DNA of 64,000 bases from Ascaphus truei (GCA_036426205.1 CM071587.1:2457068-2521067); one strand, 5' to 3'. Counted from the stretch's first letter, positions 49,330 through 60,525 are shown. Made by a program: numbers and translations. Notes: a model not told the origin generated them from the letters alone.

Positions 49330-49612
49330 AAGGCTATTTACAACAACTCATGGTGGTGCATTTAAAGAAATCCTGTCCGTGAAGACCTACATTTGATCAG
49401 AGAGACACACACTGGACTCAAAGCCTTTTCCGTGCATATATCTGTATCGGAGTGTCTCTCCTTGGCCAGCCCCAGATTAGAGACCTTCCTAAAATGGGAA
49501 AAGTAGTCATTGCTAATTAACTCAACTCCGATCCATATTGAAGTCCGTCTGTATACACGTGCAGTAAATTAAGTACGTGCGTGTCTGTGTGTTTCTGTAT
49601 ATGTGTCTAGTT

Positions 49613-49683
49613 TGACTGCTGTGAAGCGCTATGTACATTAATGGCGCTATATAAATAAAGACATACAATACAATACAATACTA
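49613..49683 (+). mobile_element. LINE/SINE 3' tail remnant (GCGCTATATAAATAAA type)
   Basis: GTGAAGCGCTATGTACATTA then TGGCGCTATATAAATAAAGA and ATACA repeats resemble the 3' terminus of L2-related LINEs and their SINEs. Only the tail is present. Confidence 0.65.
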
Positions 49684-50202
49684 AAGCAATTCCCATTTTG
49701 GGCCAATAATGAAGCTTTGGATGGAGTTCTACAGACTTACAATTATCATAATTAATGTAATCAAGGAGAACAAGACAACAATAATCCACTGAAAAGTAAA
49801 CTAAATCGCACAAATAATGTCAGATATCTCAAACATCCGACCTTTAGCGGGAGGATATAATTAGAAGAGGAAGGATAATTGCAAAACTTGCAGTACAATT
49901 AGCCAGTTATCATGCACGGCAGAGATTGTGCCAGCTAATTACAGAGGCGTCAATCAACAATAGTAACCCCAGTCTGTAAACAGTGTAACAACACAGTCTC
50001 TACTGTTTCACACAGGACATAAAGGGCAGGAGGTGATGGAATGGTAAGTGATTGTCATTAAGGTGTAATCCCTTGCAGGTGACAGAAAAACAACATGTTG
50101 TAATGACTAACAATCCCACTGACTTTCTTTAACATATGTAACCATGCTTACAGCAAAGATTTATCTGCTTTTGTTTCTTGCTAAAGGGAGCAACTATTCC
50201 TT

Positions 50203-50230
50203 TCCCCCCTCCCCCCCCCCCCCCCCCCCC
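50203..50230. repeat. C-rich homopolymer tract
   Basis: Nearly pure C for about 28 nt with one T. Its length is likely to be unreliable in the assembly. Confidence 0.9.
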
Positions 50231-50397
50231 ACTGGATCTCTGGATTGGGAAGTGTTGTTGTCAATCAAGTATATTCTGTAACCTTATCACACCCGTCCTT
50301 CTCAGAGCCAATCAAAAGGGGGGCTTTGCCTGTGCAGACTCTTGTTGAACACACACTGACGCCTCACGAAAGGGAGCAGCATGAGGAAATCACACCC

Positions 50398-50850
50398 CCT
50401 GTATTGCATCAATACAATCTACACAATGATAAGTCAATAGCTAAGTTACCGATCAATCTGTTCTTCTGTGATCGATCGGCGAAGATTCGGCTCCGGGGTT
50501 CAGTAAATGGCCGTCAGTGCAGCAGAAGAGGACCAAAGATGCAAAGATCTGTGGGGAAGATCATGTGACCAGGCAGTCACTATATACAATTGGTGCACTG
50601 CTAAAGAGGGTGGGGTTCAAAAAGGAGTGTGCCAGAGCCTGTTTCGGAAGAGGAAGGGGATGCAACTTTGTAAATGGTTGCAATAGAAACAAAAAATGCT
50701 TATTACATTACAATACATTAAAAATGTAATTCAGAGTTGTTTTTTTTAAATAAAAAAAATGCTACAAGTATTTTCTCACAGTACAGAACTGATTTATAAA
50801 AAAAAAAAAAAACACGCACACATAGGATATTGCCTGGTCTGCAGCTTTAT
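50398..50850 (+). mobile_element. TTAA-type MITE, copy 3 (left end truncated)
   Basis: Strong similarity to 48837-49329 from GCATCAATACAATC onward, through AATGGCCGTCAGTGCAGCAG, to TCTGCAGCTTTA. The first ~65 nt of the family are missing, and the right end reads GCAGCTTTATTA instead of ending cleanly in TTAA. Confidence 0.75.
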
Positions 50851-50999
50851 TATACTTATCAGTATCTGATTTTGGTAACTCATTAAACATGTCACTGGCG
50901 TTGGCTCTGGGACGAAATGACCCTTTATTATTAATAAATACACACGTTCTTGGTTCACTGCAATATATCGGGGCCTATCCAAGTCTCCTGGCGGCAAAA

Positions 51000-51755
51000 C
51001 CAGAGGAAAAAGCCGCAGCTTTATCCCAGAAATATTACATTTTCTTTGCTAAATCGGGCCCTGTCTTTACACTGGTTTTGCAATCAGGAGCCTCATAGAA
51101 ACCGAGGATTTAACAGCAGGTAAGAGAACCGTTTTGGCCTCACTAGAGTCTGACAGTTTCCTGTCTGTTGTAAAACCTCTGACTGTTTGTTCCTTGGTTT
51201 CCATATTTAGGATTTATTTTAACCTCATGTGATCCCAAGCAGCTTCCAATTCCCTTACTATATTCCAACGTCTTGTATTCATTTCTGCCCAGGTGGCAAA
51301 GTGTGATAAATCCCCCCAGGCTCGGCGTAACATGTAAACCCTACAAGAAGAATTCATCGGGTACCAGTGAGGTTCCAGTGTCTGCAGATACCCCTGGCAC
51401 TAAATAAAGTGCGGTTGTAAATAGCGTCAGGCTTAGCTACTCAAGAGGAAACAAAACTGTCTCCTGAATTTATAACCTGCTGGCTTCCCTTCTCTGAGCG
51501 GAGACCACAGGCCATACATTCCCCATCACACTTTCAGACACGTTTACACTTTCCTGCTGGAAATCTGCTCAACTTCCTTCGAGTGCCAAATAAGAGGCAG
51601 GATAAACCATTTGGCATGGGTACAGCATTGGGCTTGAGTGCTGGGTGTCAGGGATGGAGATTCAGCTGTGGGATGAGCAGTGGGAAAGAGGAATGCTAAG
51701 CCGGGGTTGCAAGAGAGCCCCAGAGATGGTGCGTCAGTGGATTCACCTGTATATA
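51000..51755. other. No gene seen
   Basis: Apparently unique intronic sequence. No recognised exon or repeat. Confidence 0.45.
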
Positions 51756-51759
51756 ACTG

Positions 51760-51928
51760 TATTTGTTTCTTACTAATGCCTATCCCAAAAAGATTAACTT
51801 CCTCACTGCCAGGGGAGGATGCACCTCATTGCAATGTTAAATTGTCTAAATTTAGCATAGGTTGAACTTGATAGACCTAAGTCTTTTTTCAAACTCATCT
51901 ACTATGTAACTATGTAACTATGTAACGC
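51760..51928 (+). mobile_element. LINE-derived 3' end with CTATGTAA tail repeats
   Basis: TAGCATAGGTTGAACTTGAT then AGACCTAAGTCTTTTTTCAA and ACTATGTAACTATGTAAC are very like the 3' terminus of a CR1/L2-type LINE common in amphibians. A second copy lies at 61170-61310. The tail repeats (CTATGTAA)n are typical of such ends. Confidence 0.65.
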
Positions 51929-53215
51929 CATACATTGCTGGCCTGACCCCTGAGGTGGTAGGAAGGCGATCACCTATTGCCAATAATCCGTCTGTTTCTT
52001 GTATCTTATTTTTTGTAGATGTATATACGTTGAGGTTCGTGTGTTAGTGGAGGAATATAAAAGACGAAATGACCGCCAAAAGAACAAGGGGTCAGACGGT
52101 CATTCTCTGAGCCTAGAGTGGGAGGACAATACAAGAAAGAGTTGATCCACTGAAGGAGTAGGCTATGCATTGAACAGGCTTCCAGCAGAGGTGGGGTTGT
52201 GAGCAAATACAGTAAATGAATTTAAAAAGAAAAATGAGATAGGCACAAGGGAAAGGAAATAGGAAATAAATGATAGAAACAAAGTTTGAAGATGAGGGTT
52301 AATTTTGGGGTCACAAATGCCAGATTTATGTTAACAAAAAGTAGAAATTGCAGAAAAGGACTCGCCCTCAATAAATATTAAATGAATGATCTGGAATCGC
52401 ATAATTCTGTGACACGGTTCTCCAATCCAATCCTACAGGCTCTCTTTCTATGTGAATAAATATAGTTACTATAGAATCACAATACAATATAGGTAAGCTG
52501 TGTTGTGTTTTTCAGTAGCTGTACTGGCATCTCTCTCTGCAGTACCGGGCTCCGCTGGCTATCCGCGCACTGACATTCTCTGCTGTATGAGCATTGATTT
52601 ACTTCCCCACTGTCTCTACATGAGCAGCTTTCTGACTATACCATGGATTTTATTGGGTAAATTCTTTAATGCTGCGATGGATCTTTTTAGGACCACTGAC
52701 TGTTCTGCTGTCACTCTGCTCACCTGCCCTTTCATTAGACCAACGCTCACCGTGCTGCAATGGTTTCGGGTTTTTATTCTAGAGAGGGATATCATGGAAG
52801 AAAGATCATTTAAAAAAAAAAAGAGAAATAAAGGTGTTTATAAACAGTTGAAGCACTGATCTTTGGTTAGAAGTGGGGGGGCCATGCTTAAAACACAGGG
52901 CTGCCCTCACATGCTGTCACTTTGGGACAATATTTGATATACCTACACTTTTACACTTTTAAGCGAAGAGTTATAATATCTGCCAAGCAATTCAATACAC
53001 CAGCAAAGCAATGTATGGGTGAATATCTCCGCAGAGCAATGCATACCTGTATATATACAAAATAAAACATGGCGTAGGCTCTCCTTATATGTGAAATGAA
53101 GTTTATTTGCTCACGTTTCGGATCCCACTGGTACCTTTCTCAAGGATCCTTTTTTATTTTGTATATACATTGTCAAGCATGCCTGGAACAATGTAGGTTA
53201 TAAAGTAGCACCCCG
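51929..53215. other. No gene recognised
   Basis: A 119-codon plus-strand frame at 52500-52859 ends in a lysine-rich run and resembles no family that I know; I treat it as chance. No RNA gene seen. Confidence 0.45.
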
Positions 53216-53660
53216 TGGCTCCCCACTGCTGGATGAAGCCTCCCCAGTGTTCTCCCAGGTCCTGCGGTTACAGCCTCTCTTCTCCACGTCGCTCCCACAC
53301 ATTCCCTCATCCCATCCTCTCCAGCCCGGGTCTCCCCACTGCTGGATGAAGCCTCCCCATGATCCCCATGTCCTGCAGTTACACAGCCTCTCTTCTCCAT
53401 CCACGTCGCTCCCACACATTCCCTCATCCCATCCTCTCCAGCCTGTGTCTCCCCACTGCTGGATGAAGCCTCCCCAGTGATCTCCCAGGTCCTGCGGTTC
53501 CAGCCTCTCTTCTCCACGTACATATAAATAAATATATCACCATCCCCAGGGCGTGTCTCCCCACTGCTGGATGAAGCCTCCCCAGTGATCCCCCAGGCCC
53601 TGCGGTTACAGCCTCTCTTCTCCACTTTGCTCCCACACATTCCCTGATTCCATCCTCCCA
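53215..53660. repeat. Minisatellite, about 108-117-nt unit, 4 copies
   Basis: Each unit holds CCCCACTGCTGGATGAAGCC, TCCCAGGTCCTGCGGTTACA, GCCTCTCTTCTCCACGTCGC and CCCACACATTCCCTCATCCC. Starts fall near 53221, 53334, 53451 and 53559. One unit carries an AT-rich replacement (CATATAAATAAATATATCAC). The L1 insertion lies just beyond the array. Confidence 0.93.
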
Positions 53661-53674
53661 TCTTCCTTTTGTTT

Positions 53675-53690
53675 GTCGTCTTGGTCTTTT
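53675..53690. repeat. Target-site duplication at the 3' end of the L1-type insertion
   Basis: GTCGTCTTGGTCTTTT, identical to 54632-54647. Confidence 0.93.
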
Positions 53691-54631
53691 TTTTTTGTAA
53701 CAATTTTTTTATTGGTCACAGTCATAGATAATTTTACATACAGTAGTGTCGTGGGCCCACAACATTTTGGCTCATTACTTTCAGAGAAGGACCAATAACA
53801 GTTTTCCGTTTTCAGTAGGAAAAAGAGTAAGGGGAAGAGGAGAGGGGGGGTGGAGGAGACAAACATGGAAGGGGGGAGGGGGTATGTGGGCTTGCCCAGA
53901 GGTGTCCCCGTGCAGCTCCCTAATTGTTTGGGGGTGGCTGCTAGACCTAGGTGCTTTGAATTTTTGGGGGTTTATCTCTCGATCCAAGGGTCCCGTGTTC
54001 CAGAACTGGGGCATTTTCTTTTGGAGCATGGCCGTAAGCTTCTCCATAGTCATGACCTCATTAACCCTTCTCACTACTGTGGTTCTCGAGGGGGCCTTAA
54101 TCTGTTTCCAGGCTGCCGCTATAGAGCATCTGGCCGCTGTCAGCATGGCCCTGATCAGCCGGGACATTGGTGGGGGGAGGTCGTCAATGGGTTTGCTCGG
54201 CACCATGGTCAGAGAATCCAGGGGGAGGGGGATTCCAGTGATCTCGTAGATAAGTATCTGGATCTTGGTCCAGAACTTCTGGATCTCCGGACATGACCAC
54301 CAAATGTGGGCCATGTCTCCCTTTTGACCACATCTCCTCCAGCACAGGTCCGGTGTGTGCCGGGATAGGCCTGGCTCAGCTTTGCCGGGGTCAGGTACCA
54401 CTGGAATATAATTTTATAGATGTTTTCTTTTATTGTCGTACAAATTGAGGTTTTAGGGGCTTGCTCCCAAATATCCTCCCAGTCTTCCAGGTCTATTGGG
54501 AGACCTAGTTCGTCCGACTATTTTTGCATATGGCGGTGTTTCGGGGGGTCTGATGTCGGTTCCGGGATTTGTATATCTGTGATATCAGGCCTCTCTGGTA
54601 TATGTCTTTGAGACATAGGGTTTCAAACCGA
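53691..54631 (-). pseudogene. 5'-truncated L1-type LINE, C-terminal end of ORF2
   Basis: The minus strand encodes the tail of an L1/Tx1-class reverse transcriptase. CWRRCGQKGDMAHIWWSC fits the C-x3-C-x7-H-x4-C motif at the ORF2 C-terminus and is followed by PEIQKFWTKI. Upstream, YKIIFQWYLTPAKL lies in another frame, and a TAG interrupts the reading near 54520, so at least one frameshift and one stop make it dead. The 3' end has AATAAA followed by a short poly-A (read as T on plus). The whole 941-bp insert is flanked by a perfect 16-bp duplication, which shows target-primed insertion. Confidence 0.93.
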
Positions 54632-54647
54632 GTCGTCTTGGTCTTTT
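54632..54647. repeat. Target-site duplication at the 5' end of the L1-type insertion
   Basis: GTCGTCTTGGTCTTTT, identical to 53675-53690. Confidence 0.93.
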
Positions 54648-55060
54648 AATCTCTTAGAATCCAGTCGAGTACCGCCCCTGTCCGACGATGGTCATGGCCA
54701 ACGATGGTCATTTCTTCTGGTGATATGTCCGGCCCACCGCCATTTTGATTACATCTGTATAACTCTGCTTTGCAATCTGGTTCCTGAGCTTGCTGCCTGA
54801 GCTTGCCGCCTGCCAGAGGCGATGAGGGATATAGAATGTGTCACACGGGCATCCAGACATTGACAGCAGAAATGTGAAGCTATTGTAGGGGATATGTCTG
54901 GAAAGAACTTGTCATGTTCAGGTGACACTTGGATGAAAGTCAGAATGACACACGCGACTGCCTGAAAGCAGGAGGAGCACTGACACCTCGCGACTTCTAA
55001 TAACACCTCGTCTTGTGGCCCTCTGCTTCCTCTCATTGCAGTGAGTTCATTGTGTCACAA
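54648..55060. other. No gene seen
   Basis: Apparently unique sequence. The minus-strand frame 54749-55036 has no recognised domain. Confidence 0.45.
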
Positions 55061-55324
55061 CAGGGGTGCGCAAACGTTCAGTCAGCGCCCGCTACATACT
55101 CTCCCCACCCCCTCCTTACCTTGTCTTGGACGCGGCGGGGTCACGTGACATCACGTTGACATGTTAACATAACATCACGTGAACCTGCCGCGTCATTTGA
55201 AAGACAAGGTAAGGGAAGTTGCAGAGGTCTCACGCGATCCCCCGGCATTTCATTTGAATGCCTTGGGGAAGAGCGCGGAGACTCCGCAACCGCTGCGCCC
55301 CCACCCCCAGTTTGCGCACCTCTG
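55061..55324. mobile_element. Short hAT-like MITE with 15-bp ends
   Basis: CAGGGGTGCGCAAAC at the left and GTTTGCGCACCTCTG at the right (one mismatch). The interior carries GTCACGTGACATCACGTTGA, a CRE/E-box-like stretch related to the X-box/CRE blocks elsewhere. The flanking 8-mers (TGTCACAA and CGTTACAC) match poorly, so the duplication has decayed or is absent. Confidence 0.75.
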
Positions 55325-55849
55325 CGTTACACAATAACACTTAGCACTTTGTGTATCCAGCTGACCAGGCAGGAGGGCGAAGTTAAGAGTCTCTCTCAGC
55401 ATGCGCGGTCCCCGTCTAATTACGCCCCAAATCGGTCACTGACACAAGACTAGCAAACTCGGAGCACAGTACCACTATATATTAAAGCCTTCTCCAAAAC
55501 ACTGATTAAAAGCATCAATTAACCCCTCCCCCAGAAGCCCGTGAGTTTATCTCATGTAATGTTAGTACCATTCTCTCTGAGCATGCTCTGCGCTTAAAGA
55601 AAGGGAAAGAAAGGCATTTTGTGTCAATAATCTTTATCTCTAGCATGTGAGGTTACCATGGTAACCATTAGATTGCACAGGGCTCTGGGGAGAGCTTCAT
55701 TTTAACCTCCCAGACACATAATATTTTGAACGCTTTTATCTCCTCAACAAAGCAGCTGATTTAAAAAATAAAAACAGTGTGCTCACTACTACTGCTTTAA
55801 TGCCTTTATAGTCGGACTGGACATTCGATCTGCAGGTTCCTCCCTCCAC

Positions 55850-56190
55850 ATTGCAGGGCCCTGAGAGGCAGTAGGAAGCACAGAGGGATATCCCTGCTTC
55901 TGCAGGTGGGCGGGGCCTGGGGCAGGGGGCGGGGCCTGAGAGGCAGCAGGAAGCTCAGAGGGAAATCCCTGACTCTGCAGGTGGGCGGGGCCTGGGTCAG
56001 GGGGCAGGGTCAGGGGGCGGGGCCTGAGAGGCAGCAGGAAGCACAGAGGGAAATCCCTGCCTCTGCAGGTGGGCGGGGCCTGGCTCAGGGGGGGGGGCCT
56101 GAGATGCAGCTGGAAGCACAGAGGGAAATCCCTGCCTCTGCAGGTGGAGGGGCAGGGGGCGGGGCCTGGCTCAGGGGGCGAGGCCTGAGA
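55850..56190. repeat. GC-rich tandem repeat, 75-87-nt unit, about 4-5 copies
   Basis: The unit includes GGTGGGCGGGGCCTGG, CTGAGAGGCAGCAGGAAGCA and CAGAGGGAAATCCCTGCCTC. GGGCGGGGC is an Sp1-type GC box, but the context is a repeat and not a promoter. Sp1-like boxes recur about every 80 nt. Confidence 0.92.
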
Positions 56191-56194
56191 TGAG

Positions 56195-56765
56195 AGATGA
56201 CACAAAGAGAAAATTAGTACAAGAGAGAAATACATAAGAGGGAAAAGAAAGACACGAGGGGGAGAAAGGAAAGATGTGAGGGGGAGGCAAAGAGGGGGAT
56301 AGAGACATGAGGGGGAGAAAAGAGAGAGAGAGAGAGAGAGAGAGACATGAGGGGGAACAGAGAGAGAGACATGAGGGGGAACAGAGAGAGAGACATGATG
56401 GGGGAGAAAAGAGAGATATGAAGGGGGAGAAAAGAGAGATGGGGAGGCAAAGAGACATGAAGGGGAGAAAAGAGACAGCGATATGAGGGGGAGGAGAGAG
56501 AGAGAGAGAGAGAGATGAGGGGGGGGGCAGAGAGAGAGACACGAGGGGAGAAAAGAGAGAGACATGAAGGGGGAGAAAAGAGAGACATGAGGGGAAGCAG
56601 AGAGAGAGAGAGAGACATGAGGGGGAGAAAAGAGAGAGACATGAAGGGGAGCAGAGAGAGAGAGAGATGAGGGGGAGAAAGAGAGAGACACAGAGGGGGA
56701 GAAAGAGAGAGACACAGAGGGGGAGAAAGAGAGAGAAACAAAAGGAAAAGAGACAGACATGAATG
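56195..56765. repeat. Polypurine tract, (GAGAGAGACATGAGGGGGAGAA)-type repeat
   Basis: About 570 nt of plus strand are almost free of C and T apart from recurring CATG and ACACAGA. Mirror symmetry makes triplex (H-DNA) formation plausible. The serine/leucine-rich minus-strand frames of 185-370 codons are artefacts. The end GGGGCCCACGCGTGTCTAGC followed by TACGCCACTGAT (about 56788-56819) resembles a transposon terminus. Confidence 0.93.
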
Positions 56766-57216
56766 AGACAAGAGATTTTTTTTGCCAGGGGGCCCACGCG
56801 TGTCTAGCTACGCCACTGATCTGTGTGTGTTTTTCTCCCTCCCCTCCTCTCTCTCTCCCCTCCTCTCTCTCTCTGCTCGCCCCTTCCCGCGCTCCTGACA
56901 CTCTTGCAGTTGGTTTGGAGTATGTCCCCCTGCTAGAATACTTATATAATTATCATAGCTATTACATTCCTGTTAAGCAGGTGCAAATGACTTCAATTTT
57001 ATGCCCATATAACTCGGGAAAATTACAAGAAATTGCATCCGGGCATTTAAAAAACTACAAGATATGTTAAACCGCAATCAGTGTAAGTTTCTGCTCAGCG
57101 CGTCGCGTTATCTGTCAGGCGTCAGGGACGGGAGGAATCCATTTCCGTGCTCCACAGAAACGCCGGTCCGTGTACGCGATGTGTATCTTGCTTTTCACGC
57201 AAGACAGGCACAGCCT

Positions 57217-57715
57217 GAGTTAGTGTTGTGCGGTGTGTGTGTGTTGTGCGGTGTGTGTCTCTCTGTTGTGTGTCGTGTGGTGTGTCTGACTATTGATTGT
57301 GGTGTGTGTGTGTCTCTGTGTTGTTTTGGTGTCTTTTTGTGGTTGGGGTGGTGTGTGTCCCTCTCTGTTTGTGTCTGTGGGGTGTGTGTGTGTCGTGTGG
57401 TGTGTGTGGTGTGTCTGTTTGTTGTGGTGTGTGAGTGTCCACTCTCTGTGTTGTGTGTGTGTCTCTGTTGTGTGTGGTGTGTGTGTCTCTGTGTTGTGTG
57501 TGTGGTGTGTGAGTGTCTCTGTGTTGTGTGTGTCTCTGTTGTGTGTGTGTTGTGGGGTGTGTGTGTCTCTGTGTTGTGTGTGTGTGTTGTGTTGTGTGTG
57601 AGTGTCACTCTGTGTTGTGTGTGTGTCTCTGTGTTGTGTGTGTGTCTCTGTGTTGTGTGGTGTGGTGTGTGAGTGTCTCTCTGTGTTGTGTGGTGTGTGT
57701 GTGTCTGTGTTGTGT
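57217..57715. repeat. GT-rich repeat, (GTGTGTGTCTCTGTGTTGTG)-type
   Basis: An irregular tandem of GTGTGTGTCTCTGTGTTGTG with GTGAGTGTC variants. It yields spurious cysteine/valine-rich plus-strand frames and threonine/histidine-rich minus-strand frames. Confidence 0.95.
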
Positions 57716-58004
57716 GGCAGAATGCTGGAAGGGAAACTCATCTTCAAAATGTCATAGACAGATGTAAAAAAATCAGGACTAATTCTCGGGATGTTTCTGA
57801 ATACAAATATCATCAGTTTGCTGCTCTATCCATTTATCCCGATAATCACCCTTTCATACCCGGCCACCACTGCGCGTGTCACCGGAATGGGACATTTGGT
57901 CGCGTCCAGCTCGCCGCGACCAATTCTCCGGCGCTAAGCCGCAGAGGCACCCTCACAGCCGCGCCGCCGCCGCCGGACGCATTGCCAAGATAAGTTCATT
58001 TAAG

Positions 58005-58135
58005 GGTTAATTAAGAGGTTAGGGTAGGGAGTTAATGATAGGGGTTTTAGGATAATGCGTTAGGTTTTTAGGGTAGGGGTTTTAGGGTAAGGGGTTAATC
58101 TTTTTTATGGTAGGGGATTATGGTAAAGGGTTAAA
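58005..58135. repeat. Degenerate TTAGGG-like tract
   Basis: GGTTAGGGTAGGG, GTTTTTAGGGTAGGGG and TTTTAGGGTAAGGGG are spread irregularly over 130 nt. It resembles decayed telomere-type sequence but lacks exact hexamer periodicity. It is more likely part of a dispersed repeat than an interstitial telomere. Confidence 0.5.
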
Positions 58136-58338
58136 TATCATTAACATGAAAGTACAATTTGATAAAATACAGTGTAGTTTGATTGTGAAGGAGCGTGTTC
58201 GGTTCATACCCCTTATATTTGTGATACTGTATATAGGTGTGTGTCTGTGTGTATGTGGTCATACCAGACAGGGCCGTTGACTGCTTTCTGGAGCCCAAGA
58301 CAACAGTTTCCAGAGCCGGGCCGGTACTGTGCTCCGGA

Positions 58339-58388
58339 GAGGGTGTGTGAGTGTGTGAGTGTGTGAGTGTGTGAGTGTGTGTGTGTGA
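58339..58388. repeat. (GTGTGTGA)n microsatellite
   Basis: GTGTGTGAGTGTGTGAGTGT and so on, about six 8-nt units ending in GTGTGTGTGTG. Confidence 0.93.
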
Positions 58389-58828
58389 TGCGGCTGCACA
58401 TGCGCAGTCAGTCACTTCCATTATTTTTTTCGTGACAATTTCCAGGTTTTTTCCCTATGAGATTTTTGGGGGATGGCACTGCCCCGAAAGAAGTCTCACT
58501 TCAAACAGATAAGGTTACAGATTTAGAGAAATCTTTCAAAAGGGAGGACAATATTAGCGTCTTGTTCATACGGTGAGCACTGCCGGCAGAGGTACGCAGC
58601 TTCACCGAATATTCAGTAGGGACCCTGACGTTCTTATTTACATCGATTTTAATATCGGCAGATTTAATGCTGTTTGAGGGACATGATCAGGATTTTATAG
58701 CCATAAGAAATGCTAAATATGTAATTCTGCATTAAAAGCACGGAGTGCGCCGATCTCTGTAATTCACATATCACCTTATTTCAAACACCAGTCTGGAGAT
58801 ACTCAGACAGTGCACCACCCAGATGTGT

Positions 58829-58985
58829 AATGCATCCCTGGGATTATTATTACATAGAGTACTGTGTCCCTGGGATTATTATTACATAGAGTACTGTGAC
58901 CCTGGGATTATTATTACATAGAGTACTGTGACCCTGGGATTATTATTACATAGAGTACTGTGACCCTGGGATTATTATTCCATAA
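58829..58985. repeat. Minisatellite, 32-nt unit, about 5 copies
   Basis: The unit is GGGATTATTATTACATAGAG followed by TACTGTGACCCT, nearly identical between copies. Confidence 0.95.
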
Positions 58986-59250
58986 AGAGCAATAATATAC
59001 TGTAATATATATATACACAAACACTTCCCATGTTGTATTGGACAAAGTAAAGTATAAAAAATGCACACTCACAATTTAAATATAGATAAATGTGCATTTG
59101 TTAGGTGTACAGTTCCTTCCGACCTCTATTCCTCAGGGTTGGTAATGCGATCAGACACTCGTGTTCGCTCCGATCTGAGAGTTCCCCGCGTTCCCTGCCC
59201 CTGCGCAGAACACTTTGTCCAATACAATAAAAATCGTTATTATGGCGTGG

Positions 59251-59415
59251 CCATAGATCAGGGCTGCTCAACTTCAGTCCTCAAGGGCCACCAACAGGTC
59301 AGATTTTCAGGAAATCCCTGCTTCAGCACAGGTGGTGGAGTCTTCGACTGAGCCACTGATTAAGCCACCTGTTGGTGGCCCTTGAGGACTGGAGTTCCCC
59401 ATCCCTGCCATGGAT
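59251..59415. mobile_element. Palindromic hAT-like MITE (CAACAGGTCAGG family) with target-site duplication
   Basis: The element 59259-59407 runs from CAGGGCTGCTCAACTTCAGT to GGACTGGAGTTCCCCATCCC TG. The arms share CCTCAAGGGCCACCAACAGG and its inverse. The flanking 8-mers are CCATAGAT (59251-59258) and CCATGGAT (59408-59415), 7 of 8. This is the most compact complete member here (149 bp). Confidence 0.88.
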
Positions 59416-60097
59416 ACTGTAGATAGATTTGATTTGCAATCTTGTCACAGTGTATCCCAACATGCCACACTGGAGGGAACAATTTAACCTGTCACACACA
59501 CTCATACAGATAGAGCTACACACACACAGTGTTGCTGTGCAGGGGACCCTACACTTCAATCAATAATTCCATGTTAAGTTATCAGATGGAGTTACAAACA
59601 TAGCCCTAGGGTTGGTGTACCTAAAAAGAGTTTGCAGAAGGCATGTAGAGATACTCAGTATCGGGATACAGTGCAACATGTGCGTTTCTGGGAGGCATTT
59701 CTAAGCATACAGCAATTCTCATGTTTGTAAAGACCCTAATACTTTACCTCTCTCTGCTGAGCACAAAGGGGTTATTAAAATCCCGACTCGGACCAAAAGA
59801 AAGGAATCCAGCAGAGAAGCTGCTACTTCTTGTTCTGAGAACGTCAAGTCCTCCTCTTGGCTGAGGCTACTGATCAGGGGATGTTGTGGGGTTTATTTCA
59901 GAGTGGGAGATGAATTAAGATGCCCGACACACACACACCAACACACAAACACAAAAACAGGATTTCAAGGTAGCTGTCTCATTACGAGGCTTCTCGTGGG
60001 AAGCCTGAAGCGCCTCGGATCCAGTGGATCTGACGGTGCGTGATGGGCGCTGGGACACTATTACAGTGTCACTAGGGCGCTGAGCTGATGTTTAGGG

Positions 60098-60310
60098 CAG
60101 AGGCGGATTAAGACCCTCAGGGGCCCCTAGGCACCAAGACTTTGGTGGCCTTTCCGCGAGGCGGCCCTCCTCCTGCAGCGTTGCGGCGTCATGATTTGTG
60201 GCATCATGTGACATCGCATTGTCACGACAAAGCGTCGCCATGTGCCGTTGCGGCGTCATTTGACGTTGGTCACCATGACAATGCGACGCTGCAGGAGAAG
60301 GTAAGGCTGC
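60098..60310. mobile_element. Fragment of a GGGGCCCCTAGGC-type element with X-box/CRE-like motifs
   Basis: AGAGGCGGATTAAGACCCTC and AGGGGCCCCTAGGCACC look like a DNA-transposon end. GCATCATGTGACATCGCATT, GGCGTCATTTGACGTTGG and GACGCTGCAGGAGAAGGTAA follow, like the ends of the related blocks at about 20.1 and 55.2 kb. The right inverted end is missing. Confidence 0.5.
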
Positions 60311-60349
60311 GTCCCCGCTAGCGCTGAGCGGGCGGTGTTTGCGGCGGTT

Positions 60350-60525
60350 ACTTACATATATAGATATATGTAAATCCCCGCTCACATTATCTTTGATAAA
60401 GTCTCCTCCACAGAGACGAAACGCGTCAGAGTACACTCAGTACGTGCTCTTTTTCTATTTTGGATGAATAAATAAACAAATACTTTATTTGTACTGCGCT
60501 TGGTTATCCTGATTTGGCAAGCAGT
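60350..60525. mobile_element. Dispersed repeat with GACGAAACGCGTCAG core
   Basis: ATATATAGATATATGTAAAT is followed by CAGAGACGAAACGCGTCAGA, TGGATGAATAAATAAACAAA and TACTGCGCTTGG. I associate this arrangement with a common frog repeat. The CGAAACGCG / GGATGAATAAA block is related in style to the hairpin insert in the LINE at 22 kb. Confidence 0.5.

Noticed and set aside
52500..52859. A 119-codon plus-strand open frame with hydrophobic segments
   Set aside because: No family resemblance, no promoter or splice context, and a lysine run from an A-rich stretch; consistent with chance.
55789..56901. A 370-codon minus-strand open frame (Ser/Leu/Phe/Pro-rich)
   Set aside because: It is the translation of a polypurine tract and a GC-rich tandem repeat; no domain is present.
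57064..57813. Cysteine-rich 200-codon plus-strand frame and Thr/His-rich frames on minus
   Set aside because: Direct translation of a GT-rich repeat.
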